64,000 bases of DNA from Erysipelotrichaceae bacterium (GCA_017431225.1 JAFRLM010000021.1:1-64000); one strand, 5' to 3'; positions 15,138 through 23,490 are shown, numbered from the stretch's first letter. Numbers and translations: made by a program. Notes: generated by a model not told the origin, from the sequence alone.

Positions 15138-15788
15138 TCAGTAGGTATTCTCGTAAGTGAAGATGTCCAGATTATCGAATTCGACATCTTCTTTTTCTTC
15201 GTAGGTGACACGGTGCTCGTTGAGCTCGGTGCCGACTTTTTCAACTTTCACGATCGAGCCGTTGAAATAACTCAGGACATTGAAGTTTCCGTAAAGGGTG
15301 AAAGTCTGACGGCCGAAATAGTTTCTCGCTGTTTCGACATCGACGACGAATTCGATCACGGAATCATCGACCAGGTGGTAGCAGCCGTTCACGGTGTCTT
15401 CGTCCGCTTTTTCTTCGACTTTGACCAGCGGCAGGACGACCCCTGTATCCAGCGTGAAGTAGTAGCGGTCACCGATCACACCGTAATAGGAACCCAGTGC
15501 CACACCGATAAACCCGTCCTCGTCCACAAGCAGTCCGCTGTCATCCAGAGCCATGTGCTGACGGATGTACCAGTACTGCGTGGAACTTGGCGAGGTGATC
15601 ATTTTCCAGTCCATATAGGATTTAACGGAGCTGTAGGAACAGACCCCGACTTCCTCGCTTTCATATTCCTTCTGATAATCGAATACGACGTTCGGATCGA
15701 AATCCTCCCATTCGCTGCTGTCGGCGAAACCGCACAGGCAGACGATCATCAGCAGAACGAAAAAGCATCTGCAGAATTTTTTGAGCAT
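15138..15788 (-). CDS. Secreted protein of unknown function
   Basis: 216 aa from the ATG at 15788. The N-terminus MLKKFCRCFFVLLMIVCLCG is a signal peptide with no clear lipobox. The mature part contains SVKSYMDWKMIT, FIGVALGSYYGVIGDRYYF and VIEFVVDVETA blocks that I recall from conserved, uncharacterised secreted proteins in Bacilli and Mollicutes-related groups. An in-frame GTG at 15803 is the alternative start. A TATAAT lies six bases before the ATG (15795-15800), so a separate leaderless transcript is likely, although the gene also follows the glycosylase closely. Confidence 0.7.
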   Translation of the reverse strand: MLKKFCRCFFVLLMIVCLCGFADSSEWEDFDPNVVFDYQKEYESEEVGVCSYSSVKSYMDWKMITSPSSTQYWYIRQHMALDDSGLLVDEDGFIGVALGSYYGVIGDRYYFTLDTGVVLPLVKVEEKADEDTVNGCYHLVDDSVIEFVVDVETARNYFGRQTFTLYGNFNVLSYFNGSIVKVEKVGTELNEHRVTYEEKEDVEFDNLDIFTYENTY

Positions 15789-15794
15789 ATTCGT

Positions 15795-15800
15795 ATTATA
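15795..15800 (-). promoter_or_regulatory. -10 box six bases from start: leaderless promoter candidate
   Basis: Minus-strand TATAAT, then six bases (ACGAAT), then the ATG at 15788. Transcription would begin at or next to the A of the start codon. There is no good Shine-Dalgarno. Confidence 0.55.
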
Positions 15801-16311
15801 CACCTTTTTCCTTTTTGAACGCCAGTTCCCAGGCGTCTTTCAGCTTTTCAAGCGTCCAGGCGGCGTTTGCCGGGGATGTGGAGGGGAGCTTTAAAACTTC
15901 GATCTTCAGATCTCCGTGGTATTTCATGAAGTATTTATATGACGCCGCGCCGTTGCAGCAGACCGTTCGGATCTCTGTTCCGGAAAGGATCCCGGGAATA
16001 TCCGCCGGCACGACATTGCGGATGTGCGCGTCGGAGGAGCCGAGGATCTCACAGCTCTCAATGCTGTCATACATGGCGATATGGTGCTTTTCGAGGATCT
16101 TCTTCTTTGTTTCGATATCTTCAAGGGCAGGAACTTCTTCCTCCAGCAAAGCCGCCAGCAGAGGCCAGAAACGGTTCTGCGGATGGCCGTAGAAAAACTG
16201 CTGCGCGCGTGAACGGACGGAAGGGAAGGAACCCAGGATCAGGATCTGTGAGTCCGGTCTTACGAAAGGTCCGAAGCCGTGGTCGATCTTCTGATATTCA
16301 CTGTTTTTCAT
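15796..16311 (-). CDS. DNA-deoxyinosine/uracil glycosylase family protein
   Basis: 171 aa. ILILGSFPSVRSR, FFYGHPQNRFWPLL and LKLPSTSPAN are the three blocks of the TIGR04274-type DNA-deoxyinosine glycosylase (uracil-DNA glycosylase superfamily), which removes deaminated bases in base-excision repair. The gene is complete. Its ATG overlaps the stop of the phosphatase gene by four bases, so the two form one operon. Confidence 0.85.
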   Translation of the reverse strand: MKNSEYQKIDHGFGPFVRPDSQILILGSFPSVRSRAQQFFYGHPQNRFWPLLAALLEEEVPALEDIETKKKILEKHHIAMYDSIESCEILGSSDAHIRNVVPADIPGILSGTEIRTVCCNGAASYKYFMKYHGDLKIEVLKLPSTSPANAAWTLEKLKDAWELAFKKEKGV

Positions 16312-16766
16312 TTCTGCTCCAGAAGATATTTAAGAAGAGCTGTGCAGCCTTCCCGGATCTGTTCATAAACACCTTGGAAATCACCGGTGTACCAGGGATC
16401 GTCGATCTCTTTGTTGTCGCCGCAGTATTCCCGCAGCATATGGATCTTATGACCGGGATCTTTCGGAAAATAGCGGTTCATGTGCCACAGATTCTCCCGG
16501 TCCATGATGATCAGAAGATCAAAATCGTCATAATCATTCAAAGTGATCTTTCTGGCGCGTTTTCCGCTGCAGTCGATACCGTGTGTCTCCAGCATACGCT
16601 TTGCCGGCGGATAAACAGGACGGCCGATCTCCTCGGAAGTCGTCGCCGCAGATTCGATAGCGAAAAGGTCCGCGACACTCTGTTCCCGGACCAGATCTTT
16701 CATGATGAATTCCGCCATCGGGCTTCGGCAGATGTTGCCATGGCAGATGAATAAGATCTTTTTCAT
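16308..16766 (-). CDS. Low-molecular-weight protein tyrosine phosphatase
   Basis: 152 aa. ILFICHGNICRSPMAEF carries the CX5R(S) loop with nucleophile Cys8 and Arg14. The general acid Asp is in EIDDPWYTG. Size and motifs are canonical, so phosphate release from phosphotyrosine (or phosphoarginine) is expected. The ATG at 16766 has AAAGGAC upstream; a longer open frame to 16916 lacks a start signal. Confidence 0.92.
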   Translation of the reverse strand: MKKILFICHGNICRSPMAEFIMKDLVREQSVADLFAIESAATTSEEIGRPVYPPAKRMLETHGIDCSGKRARKITLNDYDDFDLLIIMDRENLWHMNRYFPKDPGHKIHMLREYCGDNKEIDDPWYTGDFQGVYEQIREGCTALLKYLLEQK

Positions 16767-16837
16767 TCGTTTCGTCCTTTGCGTGAAGAATAGAAGATGT
16801 CCCTTAGCGCAGCACACCGCGCAAGGGAAGTCTACGG

Positions 16838-17155
16838 TCACTCTAATGCATTTTCCGCTTCCGCGCAAGCGATCTCGGCGATCAGATAGTCTTCGATCAT
16901 GAAACGGACGACACATTTCTGACCGTCTTCGATCTTATCATAGACTCTGCCGGCGGAATAAGTCCCCCTGGCGACGGTCTCAACGGAGTTGGCAACATAG
17001 CCGATCGCGCTGTTGTTTTTATTGAATACCCGGATCGCTTCATCGTCAAAGGCGTTCCCGGTATCTTTCTTTAAAGTGAGTTCCTGACCGACCTGCGCGA
17101 CCTGGGTCCGCACGCAGTCCGGCAAGTGATCGATCGTGATAAATATTGATTTCAT
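16838..17155 (-). CDS. HIRAN-domain protein
   Basis: 105 aa, essentially one HIRAN domain: LTLKKDTGNAFDDEAIRVFN, then AIGYVANS and a GTYSAGRVYD turn. HIRAN domains bind DNA 3' ends in HLTF; small bacterial versions are uncharacterised. Its own ribosome site is GGGAGGATAC before the ATG at 17155, and terminators lie upstream, so it should have its own promoter. Confidence 0.8.
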   Translation of the reverse strand: MKSIFITIDHLPDCVRTQVAQVGQELTLKKDTGNAFDDEAIRVFNKNNSAIGYVANSVETVARGTYSAGRVYDKIEDGQKCVVRFMIEDYLIAEIACAEAENALE

Positions 17156-17202
17156 ATGGGTATCCTCCCTGAGCCGCTTTTATGATAAAGACCGCTATGT
17201 GC

Positions 17203-17223
17203 AAAAAAACGCACCGGCGGTGC
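17203..17223 (-). terminator. Second terminator downstream of the phosphoesterase gene
   Basis: GCACC (17211-17215) pairs with GGTGC (17219-17223). On the minus strand a run of seven T follows. It lies about 20 bases beyond the first terminator at 17243-17264. Confidence 0.65.
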
Positions 17224-17242
17224 ATGAAATGACAGAGTGAAT

Positions 17243-17264
17243 AAAAAACCGGTCACTGACCGGT
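17243..17264 (-). terminator. Terminator containing the phosphoesterase stop codon
   Basis: On the minus strand ACCGGTC/GACCGGT (17264-17258 and 17254-17248) is followed by T-rich sequence. The TGA of the gene (17253-17255) lies inside the second arm, so translation ends within the hairpin. Confidence 0.75.
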
Positions 17265-17957
17265 CTCGTTATCCTTGTTTTTGGGCTCAAGGTAAGCGTA
17301 GTTATTGTAGAGCAGACTGTGCTTTTCGTCGAATTCGATCTCCTGGTGATGGTGACCGAAATACCAGTGATCAAAGTCGATGCTGTGATCGAGCTCCTCG
17401 AAATAATGACTGAGCGTATACCCGCGGGCTCTGCTGTACAGTGATTTCAGGATAGTCGTCGTTACTTCATGGGTCACGAGCAGATCGACCTTATTGCCGT
17501 GTGCCTGCAGATTCTCTTTTCCGTGCGCGTATTCTTCCTCGCTCGGAAGTTCCTGCGGCCACCAGCTGACACCCGGGGTGCGCAGCTCCTTGTCGACTGA
17601 ATAAGCGCCTCCGAAGGTGAATACGGAATACCCCTCGATGTCATAGATCTCTCCGCGCAACAGATGAATGATGTCCGGACGGATGAAATGGACTTTGCCT
17701 CCATGCCAGTCCTTCTTCTCGTAAGCATCCAGCGCATCGAAGTTCTCATGGTTTCCGTCAATGAACAGGATCGTGACCGGAAGGGCGGAAAGCTTGTCCA
17801 GTTCCGCGTCGTCCCGTTCGTCGCCATGCCAGACGTAGCCGAAATCCCCGGCGATCAGGATATAGTCCTTTTTTGTCAGTCCGGTGTAGTCAAAGACGTC
17901 GGGATCAAGACGGCGTCCGTCATATCTGTTGTGTGTATCTCCGGTAATGATCAGCAT
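17253..17957 (-). CDS. Metallophosphoesterase
   Basis: 234 aa. Calcineurin-like motifs occur in order: GDTHN, then GDFGYVW, then GNHENFD, then a late GHHHQE. A complete set of metal ligands is therefore present. The substrate is not predictable; small cytosolic members hydrolyse nucleotides or phosphoproteins. The ATG at 17957 starts MLIITGDTHN, the normal beginning of the fold, and has no ribosome site but a TATAAT six bases upstream. The longer in-frame extension to 17987 would put the -10 box inside the gene. Confidence 0.88.
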   Translation of the reverse strand: MLIITGDTHNRYDGRRLDPDVFDYTGLTKKDYILIAGDFGYVWHGDERDDAELDKLSALPVTILFIDGNHENFDALDAYEKKDWHGGKVHFIRPDIIHLLRGEIYDIEGYSVFTFGGAYSVDKELRTPGVSWWPQELPSEEEYAHGKENLQAHGNKVDLLVTHEVTTTILKSLYSRARGYTLSHYFEELDHSIDFDHWYFGHHHQEIEFDEKHSLLYNNYAYLEPKNKDNETGQ

Positions 17958-17963
17958 AGTCTT

Positions 17964-17969
17964 ATTATA
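17964..17969 (-). promoter_or_regulatory. -10 box six bases from start: leaderless promoter candidate
   Basis: Minus-strand TATAAT, six bases (AAGACT), then the phosphoesterase ATG. No -35 of quality is visible. Confidence 0.55.
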
Positions 17970-18003
17970 AATGTATTCTGGACACAATCGTAAGGAAAAA
18001 CCG

Positions 18004-18009
18004 TATAAT
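18004..18009 (+). promoter_or_regulatory. -10 box of the nucleotidyltransferase-like gene
   Basis: TATAAT, 20 bases before the ATG at 18030, with a GGAGGG ribosome site between them. A TGGACA 19 bases further upstream is the best -35. It is divergent from the phosphoesterase promoter. Confidence 0.5.
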
Positions 18010-18029
18010 AAAGAACGGAGGGTTATGAA

Positions 18030-18329
18030 ATGGATTACAAAGAATTAACTGTTGAAAAGATCGGTGAGATCGTTAAGCCGATCTTCCATAAGTACAATAT
18101 CAACAAAATGGGTGTCTTCGGTGCTTACGCGCTCGGCTTGCAGAGCGAGATCTCCAATGTTGACCTGTGGGTCGAAAGAGGCGATGTCACGAACTTCAAA
18201 GCTCTGATGGATATCGAAAAAGAACTCAAGGAAGCTCTTGGCCGCCCGGTCAATCTGCAGTTCGCAGATGCGGATCTCTCTCCTTACTATCTTGAGGACG
18301 TTACCCGTACCTTCGTTGAGATCAAGTAA
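18030..18329 (+). CDS. MNT-type nucleotidyltransferase-like protein, active site degenerate
   Basis: 99 aa with the fold of a minimal nucleotidyltransferase. The usual G-S-x-A-R-G...S-D-[IV]-D-L signature reads GAYALGLQSEISNVDLWVE: the Ser is Ala, the Arg is Leu and the first metal-binding Asp is Asn. The second Asp is kept. AMP transfer, as done by MntA antitoxins, therefore looks impaired. No HEPN partner gene is adjacent; the next gene is a permease. It may bind nucleotides or a protein partner instead. Confidence 0.7.
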   Translation: MDYKELTVEKIGEIVKPIFHKYNINKMGVFGAYALGLQSEISNVDLWVERGDVTNFKALMDIEKELKEALGRPVNLQFADADLSPYYLEDVTRTFVEIK

Positions 18330-18330
18330 G

Positions 18331-18358
18331 ACCGGTCAGCAAAGACCGGTTCTTTTTT
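18331..18358 (+). terminator. Terminator abutting the next start codon
   Basis: ACCGGTC (18331-18337) pairs with GACCGGT (18344-18350), then TCTTTTTT ending at 18358. The ATG of the permease begins at 18359, directly after the T-run. Confidence 0.8.
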
Positions 18359-19060
18359 ATGATCTATCTCGCCGGATTTCTCGCTTATTTTATTAAAGGA
18401 CTGTGCGGATTTGCGAATACGCTGGTTTTCCAGTCCGTTCTGCGGATCTCCGACACTTCCCTGAGCATGAATATCACGCCGCTCGAGTGTCTGCTGAGCT
18501 GGCCGTTCAATCTGCTGATGACCTGGCATAAGCGTGCCTATCTGAAACTCAAACGGGTCGCCGGTCTGATCGTTCTGGTCCTTGGCGGCGCTGTGATCGG
18601 CGTCTTTCTTTTGAAGAACCTGCACGGCGCCTGGCTGAACCGCCTGTTCGGGATCACGGTGATCGCGATCGCTCTGGATCTGCTGTTTTTAAAAAAGAAG
18701 AGCGATCCGGATTCACTGCTTCTGAAGATCATCGGATTCCTTTCCGGCATCTTATGCGGACTCTTCGGTGTCGGCGCTTTCCTTGCTGCCTATATGAACC
18801 GGGTCAGCGATTCCTCGGATGAATTCAAGGCGAACCTCAGTGCCGTATTCATCTTTGAAAACAGCTTCCGCCTGCTTCTTTATGCTTTGAACGGCATGCT
18901 CAGCACAGCGATCCTTAAGCAGGTCCTCTTCTGTCTGCCGGTATCCCTGCTGGGGCTTTATGCCGGGATCAAATGCAGTCAGTTCGTTTCCGAAAAGACC
19001 GCGAAGATCTTCGTTCTGATCGCGTTGCTCGTCAGCGGCCTTTATCTGTTGTTTGTTTAG
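18359..19060 (+). CDS. TauE/SafE-family permease
   Basis: 233 aa with seven or eight membrane helices. The two halves have the TauE/SafE pattern (FIKGLCGFANTLV near residue 11 and ILCGLFGVGAFLAAYMN near residue 132). The family exports sulfite, sulfoacetate or related anions; the substrate here is unknown. There is no ribosome site because the start directly follows a terminator T-tract. Translation may rely on read-through RNA or on a leaderless start. Confidence 0.82.
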   Translation: MIYLAGFLAYFIKGLCGFANTLVFQSVLRISDTSLSMNITPLECLLSWPFNLLMTWHKRAYLKLKRVAGLIVLVLGGAVIGVFLLKNLHGAWLNRLFGITVIAIALDLLFLKKKSDPDSLLLKIIGFLSGILCGLFGVGAFLAAYMNRVSDSSDEFKANLSAVFIFENSFRLLLYALNGMLSTAILKQVLFCLPVSLLGLYAGIKCSQFVSEKTAKIFVLIALLVSGLYLLFV

Positions 19061-19113
19061 CATTCTTCTTATGAACGATGGCAGCTGACCTGCTGTATAC
19101 AAAGAAACAAAAG

Positions 19114-19141
19114 AAAGGACCATTTCGGAGAATGGTCCTTT
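19114..19141. terminator. Bidirectional terminator between permease and DUF1576 genes
   Basis: AAAGGACCATT (19114-19124) and AATGGTCCTTT (19131-19141), extended by GAAACAAAAG and CTTTTGTTTC. The structure is symmetric and serves convergent genes. Confidence 0.85.
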
Positions 19142-19165
19142 TGTTTCTGCTTTGATCGTTTTGGT

Positions 19166-20434
19166 TTACTCTTTCGCGGCCGGTGTCTTCAGCCGGAAGA
19201 GATTCTTATACAGGGTATGCAGCATCAGCATGATATAGGCTACGAAGCCGGCCGCAAAACCGTTGTTGTAGAGGCAGAGGAAACCGTGCAGGAAGGATAT
19301 ATTGGGCGCTACGTTGACATGGATCAGACCAGTGATCATACCGAAGATCGGTCCGAAATCGCCGGCGATCGGAGCCATGCAGGCGGAATTCAAAGTCGTG
19401 GTCAGGATGCCTGTGCTTCCCAGATCGTATTTGAAGATAAAGGACCCGAGAACGATCCCCAGGATCGACCAGGGCATATTGGCCATATGCATACCGAAAG
19501 CGGCGAAACCCGAGATCGTCCAGATACAGGAGATGACGGGACCGTTGATCTGTCCGCCGACCAGGAATACATAAGCCGTTGCCATCAGTCCGCAGCCGCC
19601 CATATTGATCAGGGTGACCGGGAAGGAGGCAGTGGAGAAGAAGTCCACCGGAGCTTTGCCGGTCTGTTTAAGTAGTTCCTTCAGGCCTTTGAAGCTCTTT
19701 CCGTTCAGGAAGAAGCCTTCGATGATCATACTGAGATAGATCAGTCCGAAGAAGGTGCCGAGCAGAAGATTGTTGCCGCCGGTGACGGGAAGCGCGTTCT
19801 TGGCATAGGTGAAACCGAGGAAACGGAAAAGCGTCGCGATCAGCGTGCAGCAGATGCCTGCGGCGAAGCCCATATTGAAAAGGTTGTAGCCTTTATGGAT
19901 CGAGAAGGCATAGGACAGGATGTCCGCTGCCAGGAAGCCGAGCAGACAGCCTACCGCGAAAGCAGCCAGCAGACGCAGGAACACCGGTCCCTGGACTTTC
20001 AGGAAGATATAGCTTACAAAAGGCGCCATGCAGGTCGAGAACATCGATGTCACGACATGGTTCTTGAACGGTTCTTTCTTCACGCGGGAATAGAGGAACA
20101 CACCGCAGATCATCGGCAGGATATTCAGGATATTCTCGCCATAGAAAGAATAGCCGGCGACGATAAAGCTGCTGGCGAAGTGTTTGCCGGCAGCGCCGGT
20201 ATCAAAGATCTTAAGCAGCGTGACAACGAGCAGAAAACACAGACCGGCGTTCACGAAGCCCGGTCCGAGACCGAAGTGAAAAGCATCAAATGCCAGAGCA
20301 GAATCGGAGCTGATTATCCCAATTAAGCCTTCTTTCAATTGCGTGAGTGAGGGACAAAGAAAAACACCGAAGAGGATGAATGGACATGCGTAGACAAACA
20401 GATGCGCAAAAATGAAGCTATCTCCCTTTTTCAT
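19166..20434 (-). CDS. DUF1576 multi-pass membrane protein
   Basis: 422 aa with about ten to twelve hydrophobic segments and glycine-rich loops such as HFGLGPGFVNAG and NISFLHGFLCLYNNGFAAGF. It matches my memory of the DUF1576 family (about 420 aa, Bacillota and Fusobacteria), function unknown, possibly a transporter. The ATG at 20434 has a GATAAT six bases upstream and only AAAGG in between, which is too close for normal ribosome binding. It is monocistronic. Confidence 0.78.
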   Translation of the reverse strand: MKKGDSFIFAHLFVYACPFILFGVFLCPSLTQLKEGLIGIISSDSALAFDAFHFGLGPGFVNAGLCFLLVVTLLKIFDTGAAGKHFASSFIVAGYSFYGENILNILPMICGVFLYSRVKKEPFKNHVVTSMFSTCMAPFVSYIFLKVQGPVFLRLLAAFAVGCLLGFLAADILSYAFSIHKGYNLFNMGFAAGICCTLIATLFRFLGFTYAKNALPVTGGNNLLLGTFFGLIYLSMIIEGFFLNGKSFKGLKELLKQTGKAPVDFFSTASFPVTLINMGGCGLMATAYVFLVGGQINGPVISCIWTISGFAAFGMHMANMPWSILGIVLGSFIFKYDLGSTGILTTTLNSACMAPIAGDFGPIFGMITGLIHVNVAPNISFLHGFLCLYNNGFAAGFVAYIMLMLHTLYKNLFRLKTPAAKE

Positions 20435-20440
20435 GCCTTT

Positions 20441-20446
20441 ATTATC
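20441..20446 (-). promoter_or_regulatory. Extended -10 six bases from start: leaderless promoter candidate
   Basis: Minus-strand TGC-GATAAT, six bases (AAAGGC), then the DUF1576 ATG. Confidence 0.5.
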
Positions 20447-20512
20447 GCATATTCGGCTGATAAAAACCGATGATTTCGGGTAGAATGAAGTTGAAGAAAT
20501 GAGGGAAGCAAA

Positions 20513-21706
20513 ATGAAAAAACTGATCTTGCTTTTATTTACGCTGTGTCTTCTGATCAGCGGCTGCAGTCAGAAAGAAAAGACACCTGAAGAACTGCTGC
20601 AGGAAGCTTATGCCAAAGCCGAACAGCTTGATTCGATGACGATCACTGGTATGCTGGATCTGACTGTCAGCGCCGGCAGCGAGCTCGTCATTCCGATCGA
20701 TCTGCTCATGAAAGTTGAAAGAGGTGATAAGGCAGATCCGAAAGATGATCTTTCCTACACCGAGATCACCGCAGAGGTCTTTGGCCAGCTGAGCAACACC
20801 AAGACCTGGGTGAAGGATGGCGTTTCCTACGTGGAGACGGCTGACAGAAAATATATAGGTGATACCGCGGAGACACCGGAGCCGGCAGCCTTTGATGCCG
20901 GAAAGATGGCGAAAGCGATCGCAGAGAACGCGGAATCGATCACAGCGACTAAAAGCGGCGATTCCACAGTGATCACGGTCAAGCCAACAAAGAAGCTGAT
21001 CGCGGCGATACTTGAAGCCGGCTCGGCGGAGGAGATCTCCGGCGACCTTCTGAATAATGAGGTCCTGGAAAGCCTGACATTTGATGACATTCTCATCACG
21101 ATCGGCAAGGAGGGATATGTCGACAACATCCTGATCTCCGCTGCCGGCGAGGTAGAAGGGGTCAATATGAAGCTGTCGCTGGATCTGACCGTGTCTGACC
21201 GCAACGCGACGAAAGTTCCGGAATTCGATCCGGCAGAATTCACCGACGAACCTGAACCAGAACCGGAACCGACCGATGTTTCCGATGACAGCAAGATGCT
21301 GGAGGTCACCTTTGAGGAAGATGGCATCACCGCCGGCTTCGAAGCGGAAAAGGACAGCAATATCGCGATCGTATTTGACGAAGAAGAATCTTTCGTCGAT
21401 ATCTATGACGCGAAGTACGAAAACGAAAGAGCCCTTGGCCTCTTTATAGACGCCGAGATGACAGATGAACTCCTTGACGCCGTGCGCACCGGCAAAGACG
21501 GTTACGAACTGCGCGAAGAAGCAACAACGGCGATCGGACCCTACGTTATCGGCTATTCACCTCAGGAGACCGATATCTTCAATCCGGATACGATCTTCCT
21601 GGCCATGCGCTATGAAGGCTATGATCTCGGTTATGTGATGGTCGGTTTCGGCAGCGAGGAGGATTTCCTGGATCTTTTGGACAATCTCAGTTTCTATACC
21701 AAGTAA
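20513..21706 (+). CDS. Lipoprotein, DUF6612-like
   Basis: 397 aa. The signal peptide ends in lipobox LISGC (Cys19), so the protein is lipid-anchored outside the membrane. A region similar to DUF6612/LppX-like beta proteins follows (AKAEQLDSMTITGMLDLTVS...TWVKDGVSYVET). A proline-glutamate linker is near residue 245, and a second folded domain extends to the end. GAGGGAAG serves the ATG. A TAGAAT about 28 bases upstream is a likely -10. Probably followed in the same mRNA by the small gene at 21722. Confidence 0.75.
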   Translation: MKKLILLLFTLCLLISGCSQKEKTPEELLQEAYAKAEQLDSMTITGMLDLTVSAGSELVIPIDLLMKVERGDKADPKDDLSYTEITAEVFGQLSNTKTWVKDGVSYVETADRKYIGDTAETPEPAAFDAGKMAKAIAENAESITATKSGDSTVITVKPTKKLIAAILEAGSAEEISGDLLNNEVLESLTFDDILITIGKEGYVDNILISAAGEVEGVNMKLSLDLTVSDRNATKVPEFDPAEFTDEPEPEPEPTDVSDDSKMLEVTFEEDGITAGFEAEKDSNIAIVFDEEESFVDIYDAKYENERALGLFIDAEMTDELLDAVRTGKDGYELREEATTAIGPYVIGYSPQETDIFNPDTIFLAMRYEGYDLGYVMVGFGSEEDFLDLLDNLSFYTK

Positions 21707-21721
21707 TAAAGGAGACCGCTG

Positions 21722-22081
21722 ATGAACGAGAAAGAATGCGTACGACAGTTCCTTAAGGCATTTTCGGAATACAAGGATGAATATGACGATCATATCCTGC
21801 AGAACGGAAAACTGCACATCCATGTCTTTTTCGGAGAGATCAACAGTCTGTTTCTCCGCACCAAACTGGACGAACCGGAGAAAGCGAAAGCGTATTTCGA
21901 CTACGTGGAAAAAATGAACCGGGAAGGGGATGAAGCGGTACGGAAGATCGTCCGCCGCACGATCCTCGAACGCATCAAGGACGAACCGGAAGCCTGGGAG
22001 GTATTTACGAAGACTGCCTCCGCGGAATTCGTGCAGCAGGCGCAGGAGATCCTGGAAGAACTCGGAAAGTCCGCACAGTAA
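21722..22081 (+). CDS. Small protein of unknown function (DUF7674-like)
   Basis: 119 aa, charged and mainly helical, with no signal peptide. The block LHIHVFFGEINSLF resembles proteins sometimes grouped as DUF7674. It follows the lipoprotein gene by 15 bases with AAAGGAG and is followed by a terminator. No function can be inferred. Confidence 0.6.
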   Translation: MNEKECVRQFLKAFSEYKDEYDDHILQNGKLHIHVFFGEINSLFLRTKLDEPEKAKAYFDYVEKMNREGDEAVRKIVRRTILERIKDEPEAWEVFTKTASAEFVQQAQEILEELGKSAQ

Positions 22082-22102
22082 GATCGTTCTTTGAACAAAC
22101 GA

Positions 22103-22140
22103 AAACAGAAGCCATGCGCTGCATAGCTTCTGTTTTTTTT
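22103..22140. terminator. Bidirectional terminator
   Basis: AAACAGAAGC (22103-22112) pairs with GCTTCTGTTT (22126-22135), with an inner ATGC/GCAT hairpin, and a T-run follows. Mirror-image A-rich DNA also suits the minus-strand gene. Confidence 0.85.
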
Positions 22141-22158
22141 AGTATCCGGATCTTTTTC

Positions 22159-23490
22159 TTATTGCGTGAGTTCCTGATAGAGTTTCGTGATCTCACCGGC
22201 TTCTCTGCTGCCAAGCAGGAAATAGCCGTCTGCATTATGGATCAGCAGCCAGGGACCGTTCGTCGGATCCAGCATGACCTTGATCCGGTAATAGTCATCG
22301 GCTGTGAAATCACCTTTGAGCAGCTTGTTGGTCCCGGTGCCCCAGTAGCGGCTGAGACCTTTCGGAAGCTTTTCCAGCAGCTCGATGCTGTCGGCACTTT
22401 CAAGATCGATCTCATAGTCTGTCCAGCCGGCCTCGGCTTTGAGGACATTTCCCTCCGCCTTTAAGGAGATCGGCTGATAGCTCATCTGATCCAGCGCGAT
22501 CCCCAGGAAAGGCATTCCCAGAAGAAGAAGGATCGTGGCGACAATCATGAACTTTCCAAAACCGGAAGCCAGGTTTACCGTAGAGTTCAAACCGATACGG
22601 GAATTGATGATCGCGTTATGATCGTCGGGATTGTAATAGAGAAAGCCGCCAAGCCATTTGTCATCGTCATCAATATACGCGCCGGCACCGGAGGATTCCG
22701 TAAGTTTTTCCTGCATCTTGCGCATCCGCATTTCGATACGGAGCGCGAAGACACATACTGCGACCGTCAGTGCGGTCATAAGCACAATGAGCAGTGTGCC
22801 GTTCTGCCGACCGAAGAGGAAGATCAGACTGACCGCTGCCATCATCCAGGATATCAGCAGCCAGACTTTCCCCCAGTTATAACGGCGGATCCTTGTCAGA
22901 GCGATCGTCAGCTCTGTATTCTCATCGACCATCTCCGCTTTGTTGCGGTACAGATAGCGGTAACCGAACCAGAGGAGTATACAGCACACGGTGTTGATCA
23001 GATAGATCGGCCAGGAACTGCGGTCAAAAAGGAAGGGGAGAGCGCTGATGAGCACCGGCAGGGCAAAGAAGACAGGCGAGATCCAGCGTTCATTGCCGAT
23101 CGCGCGGGTATCCACATAGATCTTCCGGCTTTCCTTTTTCCAGCCTTTTTCAGCCTTGATGTCCATCAGCCGGCGGTGCGCTTTGATATAGGGAATGTAG
23201 GGCAGGAAGATACAGAGGTCGATCCAGATCATCCAGGCCGTCATCATCCAGCGGTCAAGCTGCGGCAGCAGACAGACCAGCAGACTTCCGCACAGAGCGA
23301 CAGTGATCAGGATCTCCGTCTTTTTGAATCTGTCGAGTACCGTGAGGACATCCGGATCCACGTGAGCTTCCTGCGGCAGGGTAACGCCAAGAACGATGTT
23401 CTTTTTAAAACGGGTCTCATTGATCAGCATCCAGCACATGAGGGGCGCGATCCAGATAGTTGAAAAGATAACAATCAGTTTCGTCGTCAT
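22159..23490 (-). CDS. Membrane protein with DUF5808 and bacterial PH-like end
   Basis: 443 aa. An N-terminal DUF1648/SdpI-like membrane region (about eight helices) leads into DDDDKWLGGFLYYNPDDHN, the DUF5808 signature. Two more helices and a C-terminal beta region follow, the latter reading like a bacterial PH domain (YEIDLESADSIELLEKLP). The start overlaps the stop of the GntR gene by four bases, so repressor and membrane protein are co-translated. SdpI-type relatives give immunity to membrane-acting toxins, but this is only an analogy. Confidence 0.75.
   Translation of the reverse strand: MTTKLIVIFSTIWIAPLMCWMLINETRFKKNIVLGVTLPQEAHVDPDVLTVLDRFKKTEILITVALCGSLLVCLLPQLDRWMMTAWMIWIDLCIFLPYIPYIKAHRRLMDIKAEKGWKKESRKIYVDTRAIGNERWISPVFFALPVLISALPFLFDRSSWPIYLINTVCCILLWFGYRYLYRNKAEMVDENTELTIALTRIRRYNWGKVWLLISWMMAAVSLIFLFGRQNGTLLIVLMTALTVAVCVFALRIEMRMRKMQEKLTESSGAGAYIDDDDKWLGGFLYYNPDDHNAIINSRIGLNSTVNLASGFGKFMIVATILLLLGMPFLGIALDQMSYQPISLKAEGNVLKAEAGWTDYEIDLESADSIELLEKLPKGLSRYWGTGTNKLLKGDFTADDYYRIKVMLDPTNGPWLLIHNADGYFLLGSREAGEITKLYQELTQ

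Noticed and set aside
22618-23463. Plus-strand open frame opposite the DUF5808 membrane protein
   Set aside because: Composition is that of an antisense shadow (His/Asp/Gln-rich), and the minus-strand gene has clear membrane helices and coupling to GntR.
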